A stretch of DNA of 64,000 nt, taken from assembly GCA_033675265.1 (NCBI GenBank), contig JAUJYZ010001069.1, positions 1 through 64,000 on the forward strand, written 5' to 3'. A program made the translations under genes and the position numbers. Position 1 is the first letter of the stretch; each line of letters opens with the position of its first letter. The DNA comes from Actinostola sp. cb2023. Taxonomy: Eukaryota > Cnidaria > Anthozoa > Actiniaria > Actinostolidae. The notes beneath the pieces were generated by a model. It searched no databases, was not told the DNA's origin, and saw only the letters and a list, made by a program, of their open reading frames with translations. Shown here piece by piece: positions 31,963 to 39,938 of this stretch.

Positions 31963-32253
31963 CTATAGACCGAGACCGTAAGGTTGCCTCCACTTGCCGA
32001 AAGGATTCCAACCTCCACTCATATAGGGTTTTGGGCGTCTTCTTCTTCTTCTTTTCCTTCGACCACCGGTCATTTTTCCACCACCCTTTTTCACAGTCCA
32101 TCCGTCTTTTTGACCTTTCTTAAAGGCTTGGCTCAGATAATTCCTCAAATTCATGGCCCTTTGCCCAAGTTTTACAGTCTTTCCAACACCTCGAATAAAG
32201 GATTTCACACCGGTCCCGCGTTGGGTTCTTCGCTTAATTCTTCCGCCTTTCAT
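31963..32253 (-). CDS. Basic Gly-rich protein, 96 aa
   Basis: MKGGRIKRRTQRGTGVKSFI start, an amphipathic helix, an RRKRRRRRRPK run and an aromatic C-terminus (GGWNPFGKWRQPYGLGL). Same compositional class as its neighbours. No family recognised. Confidence 0.55.
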   Translation of the reverse strand: MKGGRIKRRTQRGTGVKSFIRGVGKTVKLGQRAMNLRNYLSQAFKKGQKDGWTVKKGGGKMTGGRRKRRRRRRPKPYMSGGWNPFGKWRQPYGLGL

Positions 32254-32290
32254 CTTTCCACGTGTGTCTTCTCCAATAAACAGTCGGTTC

Positions 32291-33358
32291 TTATTTATGC
32301 TTTTTTTTCAGATGTTCAATCAATTGGTTGATGTTCCCTTGTCCCCGTTGAGGGGTGGAAGAAGCCGACGAAGATAAGGGGGACGAAACGCTGCGCGAAT
32401 TCCGTCGAGTGATCGGACGACGACCCTTGCGTACCGTGGTAGTCGTACGGGTCGTGGTGGTGGTTCTATGGTCTCCCCGACCTAAGGATTCTCGACTGGT
32501 GGCCGAAGTGACATTTTGTTCACTTCCTCTTCGTCGGACAGTTTCACGACGGCGTTGTGCGGGGCTACTGCGGTTGTTATTCATCTCCGCCAACTGTTCT
32601 TCCATTTCAGTCAGTTTCTGTTGCAACCGTTGCACTCGTGCATAGGGTAAAGAAGTATCAAACAACTCTCGTTCCACCCGTTGGATGGTGGTCTCCAATT
32701 GCCGCCGTTGTTGGGTGAAGGACATCTGAGAAGAAGAAGAAGAAGAAGAAGAAGAAGAAGAAGAAGGTCTTTGGAGTGGACGGGCGCGTGGGGTTTTTCG
32801 ACCAACCACAGAACGCTGTTGGGGTGTCGATGCCGTGGTGGTGGTCTGCACTCGGTGTGTAGACGGTGTTGGTGATGGTGGTGGTGAATCCGGTATTGGA
32901 CCCGGGGATGAATCCGGGGATGAACCCGGAGGTGTCGGTGGGATTGGGGATAAGACGGGGTTAGGTGTGGAGGTGCCGTCGGGGAGATCGGTCATGCTCT
33001 CCAAAAGTGCATCCACAGCAGACACCTGTTCTTTTCTTTCTCTTTCTATCTCTACGCTCCATTCCTTTTCCAACACACTCAAAAGGTTGGTTAGATCAAT
33101 GAACTCTGTTTCCTCTTCAGGTGTACGTTGTTGCATACCGCTCAATTGGTGAAATCGTCTCCACATTGACAAAAACGTCTCTTCGTTGGGGATAAGACCC
33201 AACCGTACAAGGTCGCGTTGAAACTCTGTAGTTGAGGGCGGTTGTGGAGAAGAAGTAGGTGTGTTCCCCATCACACCGTCGATGGGTGGTGTGTCCAGCG
33301 GAGAATAGGTTTCCTCATCCCAACCGTCATCGGCCCCAGATAAGATCATTTCATCCAT
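32291..33358 (-). CDS. Low-complexity Pro/Ser/Thr-rich protein with coiled coil, 355 aa
   Basis: The acidic N-terminus is followed by a helical segment (residues about 45-115), a proline-rich linker, a poly-Ser run encoded by a TCT/GAA-type triplet repeat (about 32,729-32,765), a coiled coil (ETTIQRVERELFDT...MEEQLAEMNNN) and a Ser/Thr/Arg-rich end. It overlaps the ATPase gene by 13 nt. It could be a scaffold or a DNA-associated virion protein; unknown. Confidence 0.6.
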   Translation of the reverse strand: MDEMILSGADDGWDEETYSPLDTPPIDGVMGNTPTSSPQPPSTTEFQRDLVRLGLIPNEETFLSMWRRFHQLSGMQQRTPEEETEFIDLTNLLSVLEKEWSVEIERERKEQVSAVDALLESMTDLPDGTSTPNPVLSPIPPTPPGSSPDSSPGPIPDSPPPSPTPSTHRVQTTTTASTPQQRSVVGRKTPRARPLQRPSSSSSSSSSSSSQMSFTQQRRQLETTIQRVERELFDTSLPYARVQRLQQKLTEMEEQLAEMNNNRSSPAQRRRETVRRRGSEQNVTSATSRESLGRGDHRTTTTTRTTTTVRKGRRPITRRNSRSVSSPLSSSASSTPQRGQGNINQLIEHLKKKHK

Positions 33359-33990
33359 TCTTTGTTCACGTAGACTTCTTGAGCCCCGGTGTCCGTGGGG
33401 AAAATATTGGTGCGTAACCGCAACGTCTCAGGTGTGTCCGTTTCAAAGTCGAACAACAAATAACCGTACGGTGAGTCGGTGGCGTCTTTAAATGCTTCTT
33501 CGGGGTGTTTTTGTTTGGGGAACGCCTGACGGAACAAAAAAGCCATTTGCGATCGATCTCGGGGGTTTTTAAACGCCACCACGTAATGGGCATTCAAACT
33601 CTGCGTGCGTTGACCTTTGCGGAACAAATTCTGTGTCAACAACACCGTGGTCAATTGACGATGATGCGACCCACGGGTGAAAAGTTTTTCCACAGCATCG
33701 TTGTTCGAACACTCAGCCATCAAATCGTCCAACACCAACAGACCCGGTTGTCCTTCAAACTTTTCGTAAAAGTCTTCAGGCATGCCTTTCACCCACTGCA
33801 CTTCTTTGGGAAAGGTGTCGAACATCGGTTGCCATTCTCCATAACAGTACACCACCCGGGAAAGCGGTTGTCGGAACATATCTTGACGTTCTTGGATCAT
33901 CCGTCGCACCCAATGGGTTTTCCCCGATTTGCTAGGGCCCACCACCTGTAGGTTGGAGGGGGTCTTCAGACGAGGATCAAACCCTTCCAT
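33346..33990 (-). CDS. Genome-packaging ATPase (FtsK/HerA, A32-like), 214 aa
   Basis: Pumps DNA into the preformed capsid in this virus class. Walker A GPSKSGKT (residues 18-25), Walker B LLVLDDLM (84-91) and a sensor-like VLLTQNLF (116-123) are all present. The upstream in-frame start is TTG, so ATG 33,990 (MEGFDPR) is chosen. Length fits the family. It lies upstream of the protease and capsid genes as usual in Polintons. High confidence. Confidence 0.93.
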   Translation of the reverse strand: MEGFDPRLKTPSNLQVVGPSKSGKTHWVRRMIQERQDMFRQPLSRVVYCYGEWQPMFDTFPKEVQWVKGMPEDFYEKFEGQPGLLVLDDLMAECSNNDAVEKLFTRGSHHRQLTTVLLTQNLFRKGQRTQSLNAHYVVAFKNPRDRSQMAFLFRQAFPKQKHPEEAFKDATDSPYGYLLFDFETDTPETLRLRTNIFPTDTGAQEVYVNKEWMK

Positions 33991-34042
33991 GATCAAATAC
34001 AAGAAACAGAGGCGTTAGGTTACAAGTATTTATTCAAAAATC

Positions 34043-34585
34043 TTAACAACGTCGTCGTCGGTGTGCGTCGCGACGACACACAGAACTTTGACAAAACTGA
34101 CGACTTTTCTGACTACGCAATATGCGGGGCGAACGGCACACCCAATGACACACCCGTCGGTCGTTGACTCGAGGGGGTCCTGAAAACGTCATCACAATGT
34201 CTTTCAAGGATCGACCCCGCACCCGTTGGCTCAAGTAGTAAAGACAGTAATGCCCACAAACGGTTGTCTGAGGGCTTTGAAGACTTCGAGTGGTGTAGCG
34301 ATACTCGCGACCCAAATAGTTCCTCCACGACGGGTGGTACGAATGAGGGGTCTGTCCGTAACTGTCAAAAAATTCTGCCCGACCGTCGCCGTCCCAATAC
34401 ATGGCGACCCAATGTGTGCCCGGTTGGTCCGCCAAATCGGTATTGACGATCAAGCCAGTCCCCGGAGAGTGGGTGGTTGGAAGACGATCGGCGGGGAACA
34501 CACCCAGGAAGGACGGGCGCAACCGTCTGTCGGTCCATACCAACCAATGCAATTGTTGAGAATCCAAACCTCCTTCAGTGGGCAT
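34043..34585 (-). CDS. Adenovirus-type maturation cysteine protease, 180 aa
   Basis: Cleaves virion precursors in related viruses. Catalytic layout visible: His58 (GTHWVA), Asp74 (FFDSYG), Gln106 and Cys110 (QTTVCGHYC), the order of the adenovirus protease family (C5). The tail is Arg/Cys-rich. The start is 2 nt after the capsid stop. An AATAAA follows (about 34,026), probably ending a late transcript. Confidence 0.92.
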   Translation of the reverse strand: MPTEGGLDSQQLHWLVWTDRRLRPSFLGVFPADRLPTTHSPGTGLIVNTDLADQPGTHWVAMYWDGDGRAEFFDSYGQTPHSYHPSWRNYLGREYRYTTRSLQSPQTTVCGHYCLYYLSQRVRGRSLKDIVMTFSGPPRVNDRRVCHWVCRSPRILRSQKSRQFCQSSVCRRDAHRRRRC

Positions 34586-34587
34586 CT

Positions 34588-36021
34588 TTAGTAATTTTTA
34601 GACATCAACACCACCTTGTTGGGATCCACCAAGACTTCGTTTTCAAATTCAGGTAAAAACAAGACTGTCAAATTATCGGTCAAAGGAGCCTTGAAATTCA
34701 GGAACAGGTCCAACGTGCCTTCGTTTTTCTTGTACGTGTAGTTCTTGGCGTCTTTTCCGTCGGGAGTTAGATTGAGACACAGCAAAGCGTTCCCATTTGC
34801 GTAATCTTTTCTTTTTATGCCATTGGAAAACCCTCGGTGCATGTTTCCGCTCGACGAAAACATCATTTCGTACCCTTCGACTCCGTCGTGTGATTTGAAT
34901 TCAATACGGTTAATGGGACGTTCGGTTCCATTGACCACCAGACGAAGATCTTTCAGTCCATACAATTTGAAGTTGAAGGGGTTTTCATTGTACGTTCCAT
35001 TGAAAGCGGTGGATTTCACAAACCCAATCGTCAATTGGTCAGGTACCGATTGTTGGAAGAGATCGGTGAAGGAGAAAACGGATTTCCCTTGTTCCATGGT
35101 ACGACGGATGGGTTTGCTGGTGCGGATAGGGTACACCACAGTCTGTTGTTGTTTGTACTGTTTGTCTTCGATTTCCAAATGAACAGAGGGTTGGACTTTG
35201 ACGTGGCGAACACGGAATATCACACTGGTGATTTTGAAACGGGCTGTGGACCCGGCTGCAGCCATCAATACAAATTGGGGGTCGTTGAAATCGATCTGAA
35301 TGACGATCGACACCCCTGGTACCAAATAACGCCCCGATTGAAACACGTCCACGGCAGGTTGGATAGTGAAGAACACTTCGCGTCCAGCTTGCGCAGGGGG
35401 AACCCCGCCATTCTGGGTTCCGTCAATGGTATAGTTGCTGTAAAACAGACGGGTGCGTTCGTCGTACCCCTTGTTGAAGACGGGGGCGGTCGTCAGGATG
35501 GGGGTGTTGGCGGTCCCCGTGGTGAAATTGTTCATCTTGGCGTCGGTGGCTTCGTCCGTGTACCAGCCTTCGATCTGCAGGTAATTGTCTTTTTGGTCGG
35601 GGGTGAAATTTCTCAAATTGGAGTCGTACGCCTTGTAATGGTACAGGTCGGTGGGTTCGCCGACCGACGTGTCGTTCAATTTCACGTCGAAGCGTTTGAT
35701 CAACGAATGCCCCACGTTGTTCACCACGCCAATGTTCAACGTGTTGTTCATGTCTGTCCCATCGGCTTGGATGAGTTTCACTCCCAAAGTGAGTTGACAC
35801 ATCCCCATGTCGATGAAATCGGTAGACTGTGGGATGAAGAAATGACACGGGCTGAAAGTGGCTTGAGTGGGGTAGTAATCTTGCCAGTAGCCGTCTTTCA
35901 CCGAAATTTCCGTCGGCAACGGGCTAAACAAATCGCCCAATTGAGCTTTCTTGACGGGGATGACCCGTCCTGCACTTTCCACACCTCCGGAACGTTTGCG
36001 TCCAGCACCACCTAACATCAT
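34588..36021 (-). CDS. Major capsid protein, double jelly-roll, 477 aa
   Basis: Forms the hexon-like capsomers. Its position between minor capsid and protease genes, its length and its sequence pattern fit Polinton major capsid proteins: an N-terminal segment with YWQDYYPTQATF, beta-rich repeats, a QPAVDVFQSGRYLVPGVSI region and a LFLPEFENEVLVD end. The start overlaps the preceding stop as TAATG. No lesion. Confidence 0.88.
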   Translation of the reverse strand: MMLGGAGRKRSGGVESAGRVIPVKKAQLGDLFSPLPTEISVKDGYWQDYYPTQATFSPCHFFIPQSTDFIDMGMCQLTLGVKLIQADGTDMNNTLNIGVVNNVGHSLIKRFDVKLNDTSVGEPTDLYHYKAYDSNLRNFTPDQKDNYLQIEGWYTDEATDAKMNNFTTGTANTPILTTAPVFNKGYDERTRLFYSNYTIDGTQNGGVPPAQAGREVFFTIQPAVDVFQSGRYLVPGVSIVIQIDFNDPQFVLMAAAGSTARFKITSVIFRVRHVKVQPSVHLEIEDKQYKQQQTVVYPIRTSKPIRRTMEQGKSVFSFTDLFQQSVPDQLTIGFVKSTAFNGTYNENPFNFKLYGLKDLRLVVNGTERPINRIEFKSHDGVEGYEMMFSSSGNMHRGFSNGIKRKDYANGNALLCLNLTPDGKDAKNYTYKKNEGTLDLFLNFKAPLTDNLTVLFLPEFENEVLVDPNKVVLMSKNY

Positions 36022-36350
36022 TAAACGAATACGTCAAAGGTATTGGGTTGTTTCTTGCGTCTTCGTGGTTTCTTTTTCTTGATGGCTGTAGCCGTAGGGG
36101 CGCGTCTCTTGCGGCGAGGCCTTTTATGGGAAACTGAAGGTGTAGGACCGGAATAACGTTGTAGAGCTTGTGATTTTTCCAACGCCCGATTCAGTATCGC
36201 GTCTTTGAAATCTCGACCTTCGCCCAACACGTCTCGAGCCACTTGAGCGCCCACGTTGCCCACGGCTTGTTTTCCCACCTCCACGGCTTCTTGGGCTGCG
36301 TGCACCACTTTGTTTTGAATCCCTCGCATCATACCTCCGAACCCCACCAT
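36021..36350 (-). CDS. Small capsid-module protein with basic tail, 109 aa
   Basis: The frame extends upstream to a GTG, but the first ATG is 36,350 (MVGFGGMMRGIQ). It has an N-terminal Gly/Met hydrophobic segment, an amphipathic helix (VVHAAQEAVEVGKQAVG) and a strongly basic tail (HKRPRRKRRAPT, KKKKPRRRKK). By position and build it resembles membrane-active or core proteins placed beside the capsid gene in adenovirus-like viruses; this is inference. Confidence 0.6.
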   Translation of the reverse strand: MVGFGGMMRGIQNKVVHAAQEAVEVGKQAVGNVGAQVARDVLGEGRDFKDAILNRALEKSQALQRYSGPTPSVSHKRPRRKRRAPTATAIKKKKPRRRKKQPNTFDVFV

Positions 36351-36389
36351 CGTGATTGTGAACACCACCAACTCCCACACCGCCTTTTA

Positions 36390-38297
36390 TCAACGTTCGG
36401 ATTGACGAGGTCGGATGTGCAGCGTGACGAGAACCAACCCGTCTCCGAAATCCACCGTTTGACCCAACGAATCGCGAAGGTACATGTCCACGTCTTGAAA
36501 GCTGGACAAGCGCAACGTATTGTAGTGCGGGTGTTTGAATTCGTACGTCTTGCGTCCCCCGTGTACGCCTCCCACCGGTACGATGTCCAACACCGGCGCG
36601 TTGAAATTCCCCACGATGGAATAGTCCACGATGTTGGTGTAGACGTACATACCCCCCATCAGTCCACGACCCAGCACGATTTCCGAAAACCGGAGATTGC
36701 TCCACAATTGAGCGACGGGTGGAAGTTTATCATTAACATCCTCAACAGTCGGGGGAGTCCAAGTCGATCCTTTCCACACCATCGGAGGATCACTTCCCCA
36801 CGCCACCGTCTTCCCCTCATCGTCAGTGATCGTGGGCGGATTGTTTTTGGGATAAAAACCTTTCGCGTCGATGACGTCGATGTTGGTGTTGGCGTGGACG
36901 TTGTTGTTTTCTTGGATTTTGGGAAATCCGAAGTAATCCACCAAATCCGAAGACATCACCACGTGAAGGCCTTTATCCAACGTCCACCGTTTCAACACCA
37001 CCGTGTTCTCAGCCTCTTCCATCCAAATCTTGACCCACGAGGTGTCATTGAGGTTTCTTCTCACGTCATCCGTTTGCGGTGTGGTGATTCCCTGGTTGAA
37101 ATTCGTCTGGAAATCACCAGTCTTACCGTCGTATACTGCGTTAGAAACAAATTCAAACCGTTTCATTATAGATGCGGCGTTGACCGAAATCCCTTCGGTA
37201 AAACCTCTCCCCGTAGACCCCTCTTGGAAGGAATAGGTGATATGAGTGTTTAGTTGAGGTGGGGCCTTAGGTCCAGTTCCTGACGACATTCTGATGTCGA
37301 TCTTGATCAAGGATAGTTGATCGTTAATCCATTTCATGAGTTCTTCCACTGTGTATAGACCGAGAGGCATCATCACACTTCGGAAGGTAGAAGTTTTTTT
37401 TGTTCCATCGTTGGTGTACGTCCATCTCATTATGGCCAATTCATTTTCCCCCGCTACCACACAACTTCCCTTTTTGACATTTTGGACGTGCTTGACAATC
37501 ACTTCATGCATTTGTTTGTTGAACGCGTTCACCAAATTCTCGGTAGAGTGGTATTTCCTAGCAGGCATTTTGTGCCAATCGAAACCGTTGACGATCCACG
37601 TATGACCATTAGGGTTGATCCGCCCCACACCGACCTGACGCATCGGAGACAGTTGTTCGATCCTTCCTTCCGGAGTGGGTATTGTCATGTACACCATTCC
37701 CACTTCCCAGTCGTCTGGCACGTAGTTGAGAGAGGCGGGCAGACGGACCGTGAACGTGTGTCCCGTATTGTCAGGATACAATTCTTTGGAAGCGTTGCTG
37801 GGCAACACCAAACGTCGTTCTCCCATGGGTATGCGTTTCTTGAGAAAATGTAACACCACCACCGTTTGACCACGATCGAACACCACCAGAGTATTTCCAA
37901 ACTCGTCATTTAACAGGAGACGGATCGACTCTATATACCACACCCGCAAGGGACAATACATCAATTGTTCGGGTTCTCGCAACATTCCACCAAGACCCGA
38001 CCCTTCTCCAGTTCCGGCTTTCATGTCCACGGTGCACAAGAGCGGTACTTCCGCATCACCTACTAACGTTCCGGTCACCAGATTTGAATAGATGAACACA
38101 TTGTCAAATTTGTTTTGTTTCCGCAGAGGGGGGAGAAATACCGAGGCCACCGCCACGGTCCATTCGTCGAGGTCGGTGAAATTCAGCGCGTGGGATAGGG
38201 GGACCAAATAATCCCAGGCTGTGTTCTTATGTTCCGTGGTAACCACATTGCTGGGCAGACGTACGTAGAACGACTCTTTGTGGGGCAAACTGCTCAT
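36390..38297 (-). CDS. Minor capsid (penton-like) protein, 635 aa
   Basis: Start at ATG 38,297 (MSSLPHKESFYV); the upstream in-frame codon is TTG. The protein contains at least two similar beta-rich modules, each opening FYVRLPSN or LVLPSNASK and continuing to an EWTVAVASVFLPP or DWEVGMVYMTIP strand. This pattern is known from Polinton minor capsid proteins. It is much longer than a single-jelly-roll penton, consistent with module duplication. Shares ATGA with the integrase stop. Confidence 0.8.
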   Translation of the reverse strand: MSSLPHKESFYVRLPSNVVTTEHKNTAWDYLVPLSHALNFTDLDEWTVAVASVFLPPLRKQNKFDNVFIYSNLVTGTLVGDAEVPLLCTVDMKAGTGEGSGLGGMLREPEQLMYCPLRVWYIESIRLLLNDEFGNTLVVFDRGQTVVVLHFLKKRIPMGERRLVLPSNASKELYPDNTGHTFTVRLPASLNYVPDDWEVGMVYMTIPTPEGRIEQLSPMRQVGVGRINPNGHTWIVNGFDWHKMPARKYHSTENLVNAFNKQMHEVIVKHVQNVKKGSCVVAGENELAIMRWTYTNDGTKKTSTFRSVMMPLGLYTVEELMKWINDQLSLIKIDIRMSSGTGPKAPPQLNTHITYSFQEGSTGRGFTEGISVNAASIMKRFEFVSNAVYDGKTGDFQTNFNQGITTPQTDDVRRNLNDTSWVKIWMEEAENTVVLKRWTLDKGLHVVMSSDLVDYFGFPKIQENNNVHANTNIDVIDAKGFYPKNNPPTITDDEGKTVAWGSDPPMVWKGSTWTPPTVEDVNDKLPPVAQLWSNLRFSEIVLGRGLMGGMYVYTNIVDYSIVGNFNAPVLDIVPVGGVHGGRKTYEFKHPHYNTLRLSSFQDVDMYLRDSLGQTVDFGDGLVLVTLHIRPRQSER

Positions 38298-39397
38298 TCC
38301 AACTGCGAAGCAGGAACCCAACTGTTGTATTTCTCAGGCCACCCTTTCCACTGCACCAACACTTCACTTTTTCCCGCACGTCGACGTCGTTTCACAATGG
38401 CTTCCACACGGAATGAATCTTCAGGACGCACCGTCACCCGTTGCAACTCCTGTTCGTAGAAAGAACCTTTGATGGGGTCTCCGTCCCATTCGTTCAATTT
38501 ATACCTTGGCGGAGTGCCTTGCATCTGCGACGCGATCACAAACACTTCTTCCGTCCAGTTGGGTAAGTACCCTTTTTTGAACGCCCGATCCAATTTACTC
38601 ATACGCACTTGATCGCCCACGTTAAAGCGAAACCGGCGACGCGGTGTGTTTTTCACGTCGTCGTCGTACAACGTGTGCCATACTTCTTGGGCGTTTTCGT
38701 ATGTGACAGAGTCGGGGCTGCGACGGATCGAGCGGTGGTAGGCTTGATTGTACCCGCTGACAAATTCCGGTAAGACGTCCACGTACTTTTGCGTGTTCTG
38801 GGCGGTGAAATAACGCCAGAGCCGATTTTTAATGGTGCGATGAAACCGTTCGACGATTTGTGCTTTGGGGTCGCTGTAGGTGACAAAATGACGAATCCCT
38901 TGAGATTTGAAAAACGCTTGCACGTGACGGTTGAGAAACTCGGTCCCTTGATCCGTCTGCAACACTTTGGGTTGACGTCCTTCTTTGAAAATACTTTGAA
39001 AAGCTTGAATGATTTGGGGGGCCGTTTTATTTTTGATCGGACACACCCAAGCGTAGCGGGACAACACGTCTATACACGTCAACCAATGTTTGTAACCTTG
39101 GTTGTCGTCAGACATCCGTTGCACGTCCACCAGATCGCTTTGCCATTGTTCGTCCAACCCATCCACGATCACACGACTGCGACGAAACCTCCGTTGGACG
39201 GGTTTGTGGAGCGTGTAACCCGGTTGTTTTTCCAACCACTCTTTCACTTGTCGACGTTTAATTCCTTTTTTTTGAACTTGACGTGCCAATTGGTCGTACC
39301 CCGCATACCCTTCAGCTTTCTTGGGATTGTAGTACGACCGATGCAACAGTTGTTGAATTTGAACTTTCGTTTTCTTCCGACGACGACGAGGGGGCAT
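38294..39397 (-). CDS. Retroviral-like integrase with C-terminal chromodomain, 367 aa
   Basis: Inserts the linear genome, producing the 6-bp duplication seen here. Basic N-terminus, then the rve catalytic core with Asp88 (SDLVDVQ), Asp149 (LQTDQGTEF) and Glu183 (IVERFH). An SH3-like region (NVGDQVRMSK) and a chromodomain (about 328-362, with VQWKGWPEKYNSWVP) follow; such domains can target histone marks. Intact; typical of Polintons and adintoviruses. Confidence 0.95.
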   Translation of the reverse strand: MPPRRRRKKTKVQIQQLLHRSYYNPKKAEGYAGYDQLARQVQKKGIKRRQVKEWLEKQPGYTLHKPVQRRFRRSRVIVDGLDEQWQSDLVDVQRMSDDNQGYKHWLTCIDVLSRYAWVCPIKNKTAPQIIQAFQSIFKEGRQPKVLQTDQGTEFLNRHVQAFFKSQGIRHFVTYSDPKAQIVERFHRTIKNRLWRYFTAQNTQKYVDVLPEFVSGYNQAYHRSIRRSPDSVTYENAQEVWHTLYDDDVKNTPRRRFRFNVGDQVRMSKLDRAFKKGYLPNWTEEVFVIASQMQGTPPRYKLNEWDGDPIKGSFYEQELQRVTVRPEDSFRVEAIVKRRRRAGKSEVLVQWKGWPEKYNSWVPASQLE

Positions 39398-39456
39398 CTT
39401 CTTCCGTCACCACCACTACGGTCCCACCACAACAGGCGATCCAACAGCGAAACCGT

Positions 39457-39927
39457 TTACACCAATCCGACACACTGGGAGGAAGCATGTTCATTCATCT
39501 GTTCAGGTCCAGGTGTGGGTGTTTTTATGGTCTTCTTCTTTCTTTCTTCTCTTCTCTTCTTTCTTTCTTCTCTTCTCTTCTTCCATATTTGTGCATTTCT
39601 CGAAAGCCATCGTCTCTCTAGACGACGTTTAAGACCTAAAGTTTGACACTCTTTTTTAAGGTCTGTCAACTTCACATGGTTGTAGAGAATTTCCCCCAAA
39701 TTTTCCTGATCTCTCTCGTTTAGACGGATGGCTCGGTGGTAAAACTTTTGCGCGTCTTCGTTCAGACGTATCGAACGCGCTGCTCCTTCACGACTTATGG
39801 GCAACATTATGCATCGGTACCTTTCTTCCATCTTTATCAAGAACGCCTCCGTGTGAACATTCAACCAGGCCCGCGTCTCGTCGGTCGTCAGCTTGGTCGC
39901 TCGGTATGTTTTCTCGTCGAACATCAT
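39457..39927 (-). CDS. Basic SAP-like protein, 156 aa
   Basis: ATG 39,927 (MMFDEKTYRATK) is chosen because the longer frame begins with GTG. It lies 11 nt after the polB stop. A segment YNHVKLTDLKKECQTLGLKR resembles a SAP DNA-binding motif, followed by a Lys/Arg/Glu helix with duplicated KKRREER. DNA binding is inferred; family not certain. Confidence 0.6.
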   Translation of the reverse strand: MMFDEKTYRATKLTTDETRAWLNVHTEAFLIKMEERYRCIMLPISREGAARSIRLNEDAQKFYHRAIRLNERDQENLGEILYNHVKLTDLKKECQTLGLKRRLERRWLSRNAQIWKKRREERKKRREERKKKTIKTPTPGPEQMNEHASSQCVGLV

Positions 39928-39938
39928 AGAGGTTCTGG

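Noticed and set aside
35035..36015. 326-aa open frame on the plus strand
   Set aside because: It is antisense to the major capsid gene, has no domain pattern, and its composition follows the codon structure of the other strand. The same holds for long frames at 36,243-37,253 and 38,789-39,646.
38297..38321. Longer N-termini starting at TTG or GTG for several Polinton genes
   Set aside because: The extensions (minor capsid, ATPase, 109-aa protein, 47,239 gene, 39,457 gene) begin with non-ATG codons, so the first ATG was used for a eukaryotic element.
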